The notes under the pieces: model-generated
The model's database searches: none
Seen by the model: the letters and a program-made list of their open reading frames with translations, nothing else
What the model was told of the DNA's origin: nothing
Translations under genes and position numbers: made by a program
Shown here: positions 30,828 to 33,125 of the stretch, one piece after another
Numbering within the stretch: the first letter of the stretch is position 1
How the letters are laid out: every line of letters starts with the position of its first letter
From: JAIEPT01 sp038217425
GTDB taxonomy: Bacteria; Planctomycetota; Planctomycetia; Gemmatales; Gemmataceae
Direction of reading: 5' to 3'
Assembly (NCBI GenBank): GCA_038217425.1
Contig: JBBQPM010000063.1
Coordinates: 1-33,125 of the forward strand
Length of the DNA: 33,125 nucleotides

Positions 30828-32417
30828 TCAAGAAGGCTCCGCGAAACGCGCGGCGAAGACAATCCCATTGACGTTGTCGCTGAGCGTGAGGACGAGGAAT
30901 TGCGGATACTTCGCCTGCATCGGTCCGAGCGCCTGCTGATACGCGGCTGGGCTCGTGGCGGTGAGGACGATGGCGCCGCCTGGGTTCAGTCGTTCGGCGA
31001 TTTGCACCATCTGCTCTGGCGCCTCGGCCGTGGCCCGGACGAACGCGAGATCAATCGCGAAGCCTTCCGGATGCGATGCGAACAGCCGAGCGAGCCCCGT
31101 CGCCGGATCGCCGCCGACTAAACGCGAATACGCCCAATGTTGGCCGAGTTGCCGCAGGAAGATATGTGCGATCGTCGTTAAGCTATCCTGCACGCCCGGG
31201 AAAAGATGCTCGTCGGGCCCGGGACGCTGCCAGGCGGTGAGCGCGTACATCTCCGTGCCGGGATTGGCGCGCGTCACCAGCGCCGCGGCATAGGCATACC
31301 GCTGAGCCGTCTCGACGTAGATCAGCGGATGTTTCGCCATCGCGTACCAGGTCGCCAGCTGGTATGCCGGGATCTCGCTCATCGGCGGCGGCATCTGCGG
31401 GGCGGCCCGCGTCATGCCTTGCACCATCTCGACGACCTCCTTCCCGTTCATGTCCAACAGTGCCTGCTGCAGCGTCGCCGGCCATTGCTCGAGCGTACCC
31501 GGGGGGCGCGTCGGCTCCTCCGCCGGCACGATATTCTCCGCCCGAAAGCACTCGAGCGGGTAATCTCCCAGCCCCCAGTCGTCGCCGTTGACGCGAAAAG
31601 GACTCGTCTCGTTCGCGCGGTTCATCCGCTTGTGCATTTTCGTGGGATCGTAATTCCTTGGCTTCGTCCAGTGTTCGAGGTGCAATAAATTCACGCCGAA
31701 GTGATCGAGATGCACGAGGGCGTAGTCCTGAGTATTCCGCAGGACGAAATCGACGTCGGTCCAGCCCCAGTGGACGAGTTTCTCATCGACGCCGCCGCAC
31801 TCGTGCCAGCGCTCGCGCGAAACCATAATCAGATTGGTCGGCGCCCCGTTCCCCACGCCCCCTGGATCGAGCGGAAAAAACGTCGCATTGCGATTGACGT
31901 ATCCGACGAGCGTCTGCAGCGACGGCTGACGATTCGTCATATGCACGGGAATATGCCGGCGTCCGCCAATCAACACGGACCGATGCGCGTCGACGCCTGG
32001 GATCTTGTTTTCGAGAACGCTAAAGAGCGCGAGCAGCGAACCGGAAGGGTACAAAATGTCCGTCCCCGTGTAACCGAGAAAGCGCCCAGTACTATGGCGT
32101 GCGGCGACATTATTGGAAATCGGATCGGGGAAATTGCTCTCGCCCTGCACCTTCTCAGCGACGTCGCGCCGCACGACCACGAAGCGCGTAATCTGCGCCG
32201 AGAGCGGCGACAGCGGAATCTCCTTGTGCAGCGGCACGTCGCTGTTCCAATCGCAGACCATGATTTCGACTTCGCGCAGCCGGCCGATGCGCTCGGCAGC
32301 CTCGGCGATGAAATTAATCATCGTGACGAGTCGCCAGCGGAAATTGCCCATGTAATTATCGTTGCGCGCGGAAACGAGCAGCGTAATGAGCGGACGATGG
32401 TCGGCGGAAGATAGCAT
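30828..32417 (-). CDS. GT-A glycosyltransferase with methyltransferase-like C-terminus
   Basis: A 529-residue cytoplasmic protein. Residues ~10-250 look like a GT-A glycosyltransferase: PLITLLVSARNDN at the start, VEIMVCDWNSD (50-60), RFLGYTGTDI (112-121, where TD takes the DXD position) and GGVDEKLVHWGWTDVDFVLR (208-227), close to the 'GWGxEDxDL' motif of galactosyltransferase-type C-termini. Residues ~345-529 resemble a class I SAM methyltransferase, with IDLAFVRATAEAPEQMVQIA, LNPGGAIVLT and a final strand NGIVFAARF, but the SAM-binding GxGxG loop is not evident. The start at 32417 is one base from the parE stop, so it may be expressed with the parDE operon. Acceptor is unknown. Confidence 0.75.
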   Translation of the reverse strand: MLSSADHRPLITLLVSARNDNYMGNFRWRLVTMINFIAEAAERIGRLREVEIMVCDWNSDVPLHKEIPLSPLSAQITRFVVVRRDVAEKVQGESNFPDPISNNVAARHSTGRFLGYTGTDILYPSGSLLALFSVLENKIPGVDAHRSVLIGGRRHIPVHMTNRQPSLQTLVGYVNRNATFFPLDPGGVGNGAPTNLIMVSRERWHECGGVDEKLVHWGWTDVDFVLRNTQDYALVHLDHFGVNLLHLEHWTKPRNYDPTKMHKRMNRANETSPFRVNGDDWGLGDYPLECFRAENIVPAEEPTRPPGTLEQWPATLQQALLDMNGKEVVEMVQGMTRAAPQMPPPMSEIPAYQLATWYAMAKHPLIYVETAQRYAYAAALVTRANPGTEMYALTAWQRPGPDEHLFPGVQDSLTTIAHIFLRQLGQHWAYSRLVGGDPATGLARLFASHPEGFAIDLAFVRATAEAPEQMVQIAERLNPGGAIVLTATSPAAYQQALGPMQAKYPQFLVLTLSDNVNGIVFAARFAEPS

Positions 32418-32418
32418 T

Positions 32419-32730
32419 TCAGTCTTCGGAAGGGGAAGGTTGCTCGAAGATCGCTTCGATGTCTTGACGACCGTCGACTACTCGGACGATCTCAATGCCA
32501 TCCTCGAGACGATCGTAAAAGATGACTTGGTTACCCAACGGAAAGCTTCTCAACCCAATACGAAGCTCATCGCGAGCTCGGCCCATGCCCGGGAACTTCG
32601 CCAATAACGAAATCTTCTTCTTGATCCCGTCCAACAACCGATCGGCGGAACTCTCGCTGAATTGCGCTCGATAGCGCCACAAGTCCGCAAGATCGGAGAT
32701 GGCCAGAGGCGAAAAGATCGGCGAGTTCAC
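32419..32730 (-). CDS. parE: ParE-type toxin
   Basis: A 103-residue RelE/ParE superfamily protein: N-terminal helices SPLAISDLADLWRYRAQFS and ADRLLDGIKKKISLLAKFPG, then MGRARDELRIGLRSFPLGNQ, VIFYDRLEDGIEIVRVVDG and RQDIEAIF. The order (helix-helix-sheet with RxxxxG-like LRSFPLGN and 'RVVDGRQD') is typical of ParE, whose members inhibit DNA gyrase. The gene starts 5 bases after the parD stop, as usual for translationally coupled toxin-antitoxin pairs, and the length is normal. Confidence 0.92.
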   Translation of the reverse strand: MNSPIFSPLAISDLADLWRYRAQFSESSADRLLDGIKKKISLLAKFPGMGRARDELRIGLRSFPLGNQVIFYDRLEDGIEIVRVVDGRQDIEAIFEQPSPSED

Positions 32731-32735
32731 AGTCG

Positions 32736-33020
32736 TTAACTACCCTCAGCAACTTGGCGATCCTCCGCCAATCGACGCTTGCCTTCGCGAATAATGTCCT
32801 CGAAAAGCTCGTCCGTGAACGGAATGCCTTTACCGGCGCGCAATTCCTCAATCGCCGGCAACAATAATGCTCGAAGCCTTGCGATCTTTTCAGGCGTCTC
32901 CGTTTGCTTCATCAAAAGCCGCAAACCGCTCTCGATTACTTCAGAAGACGATTCATACTTGCCAGTCCCGATCAGCTCGGCAATATACTGTTCAAAATCA
33001 TTGGACAACGTGACTTCCAT
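32736..33020 (-). CDS. parD: ParD-type antitoxin
   Basis: A 94-residue antitoxin. The start at 33020 (MEVTLSND) has AAGGAG seven bases upstream; the longer frame from 33071 was rejected. Residues 1-40 form a ribbon-helix-helix DNA-binding domain (EVTLSNDFEQYIAELIGTGK, YESSSEVIESGLRLL), expected to repress its own promoter. The C-terminal half (MKQTETPEKIARLRALLLPA, then a charged helix) should wrap the toxin. It is first in the operon, which is the usual ParDE order, and is probably autoregulated; the promoter should lie in 33021-33081. Confidence 0.93.
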   Translation of the reverse strand: MEVTLSNDFEQYIAELIGTGKYESSSEVIESGLRLLMKQTETPEKIARLRALLLPAIEELRAGKGIPFTDELFEDIIREGKRRLAEDRQVAEGS

Positions 33021-33081
33021 TGAAAGTCTCCTTTTTCCATACATCGTACTCCGCTTCCGTGGCCTCCACAAGAGGTATCCG

Positions 33082-33125
33082 CTAACGTCCTCGATACACG
33101 TCGAACTCGTCGCGCTTGGCGTTCT
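33082..33125 (-). CDS. C-terminal end of a gene running off the window
   Basis: On the minus strand one frame reads NAKRDEFDVYRGR and then stops at TAG (33084-33082). The charged tail looks like a natural protein C-terminus, but only 13 codons are visible. Product unknown. Confidence 0.35.
   Translation of the reverse strand, partial: NAKRDEFDVYRGR

Overview
The window looks like a chromosomal segment of a planctomycete, most likely of the Gemmataceae. Supporting signs are a TIGR03066-type protein (a Gemmata obscuriglobus paralogous family), a YXWGXW-repeat protein, many small secreted proteins unique to planctomycetes, GC-rich sequence with long antisense shadow ORFs, and short, mostly single-gene transcription units. 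This assignment rests on recalled family resemblance; no database search was run.

Layout. 1-2156: a dispersed repeat end, then csrA, a stand-alone receiver domain and a PilZ protein (signal-transduction cluster), then a small minus-strand ORF with a good promoter. 2157-5522: two secreted planctomycete proteins flanking tRNA-Leu(CAG), with a decayed tyrosine-recombinase remnant beside the tRNA. 5590-8713: a NUDIX hydrolase, a MITE-like repeat, a ComF-like phosphoribosyltransferase and a polytopic membrane protein. 8813-13399: secreted and envelope proteins, including the YXWGXW protein with a Pro/Gln-rich tail encoded by tandem repeats, and a lipoprotein. 13563-18638: the ribosome-assembly GTPase RsgA, the TIGR03066 protein, a Sel1-repeat protein and a secreted alpha/beta hydrolase.

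18824-23230: the most unusual part. A caspase-fold/S41 protease fusion, with its caspase dyad apparently lost, is divergent from a TssM/IcmF-like membrane protein whose P-loop appears lost. 23328-28443: a BON protein, a threonine dehydratase/serine racemase-like enzyme, a ThuA-like protein, and a MoxR ATPase plus DUF58 pair interrupted by a repeat-bracketed membrane ORF. 28540-33125: a small protein fragment, chorismate synthase, small secreted or membrane proteins, a glycosyltransferase with a methyltransferase-like tail, a ParDE toxin-antitoxin pair and the end of a further gene.

Intergenic gaps are rich in long near-perfect palindromes of several families, which fill gaps between collinear or convergent genes, and in two MITE-like elements with terminal inverted repeats. 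I see no rRNA, CRISPR array, intact insertion sequence or complete prophage. The only clearly co-operating gene sets are parD/parE and MoxR/DUF58; csrA, the receiver and the PilZ protein are a plausible regulatory neighbourhood. I did not find a complete new multi-gene system. The strongest leads are the apparently catalytically dead homologues (caspase-like, TssM-like, DUF1570-like) and the repeat families.
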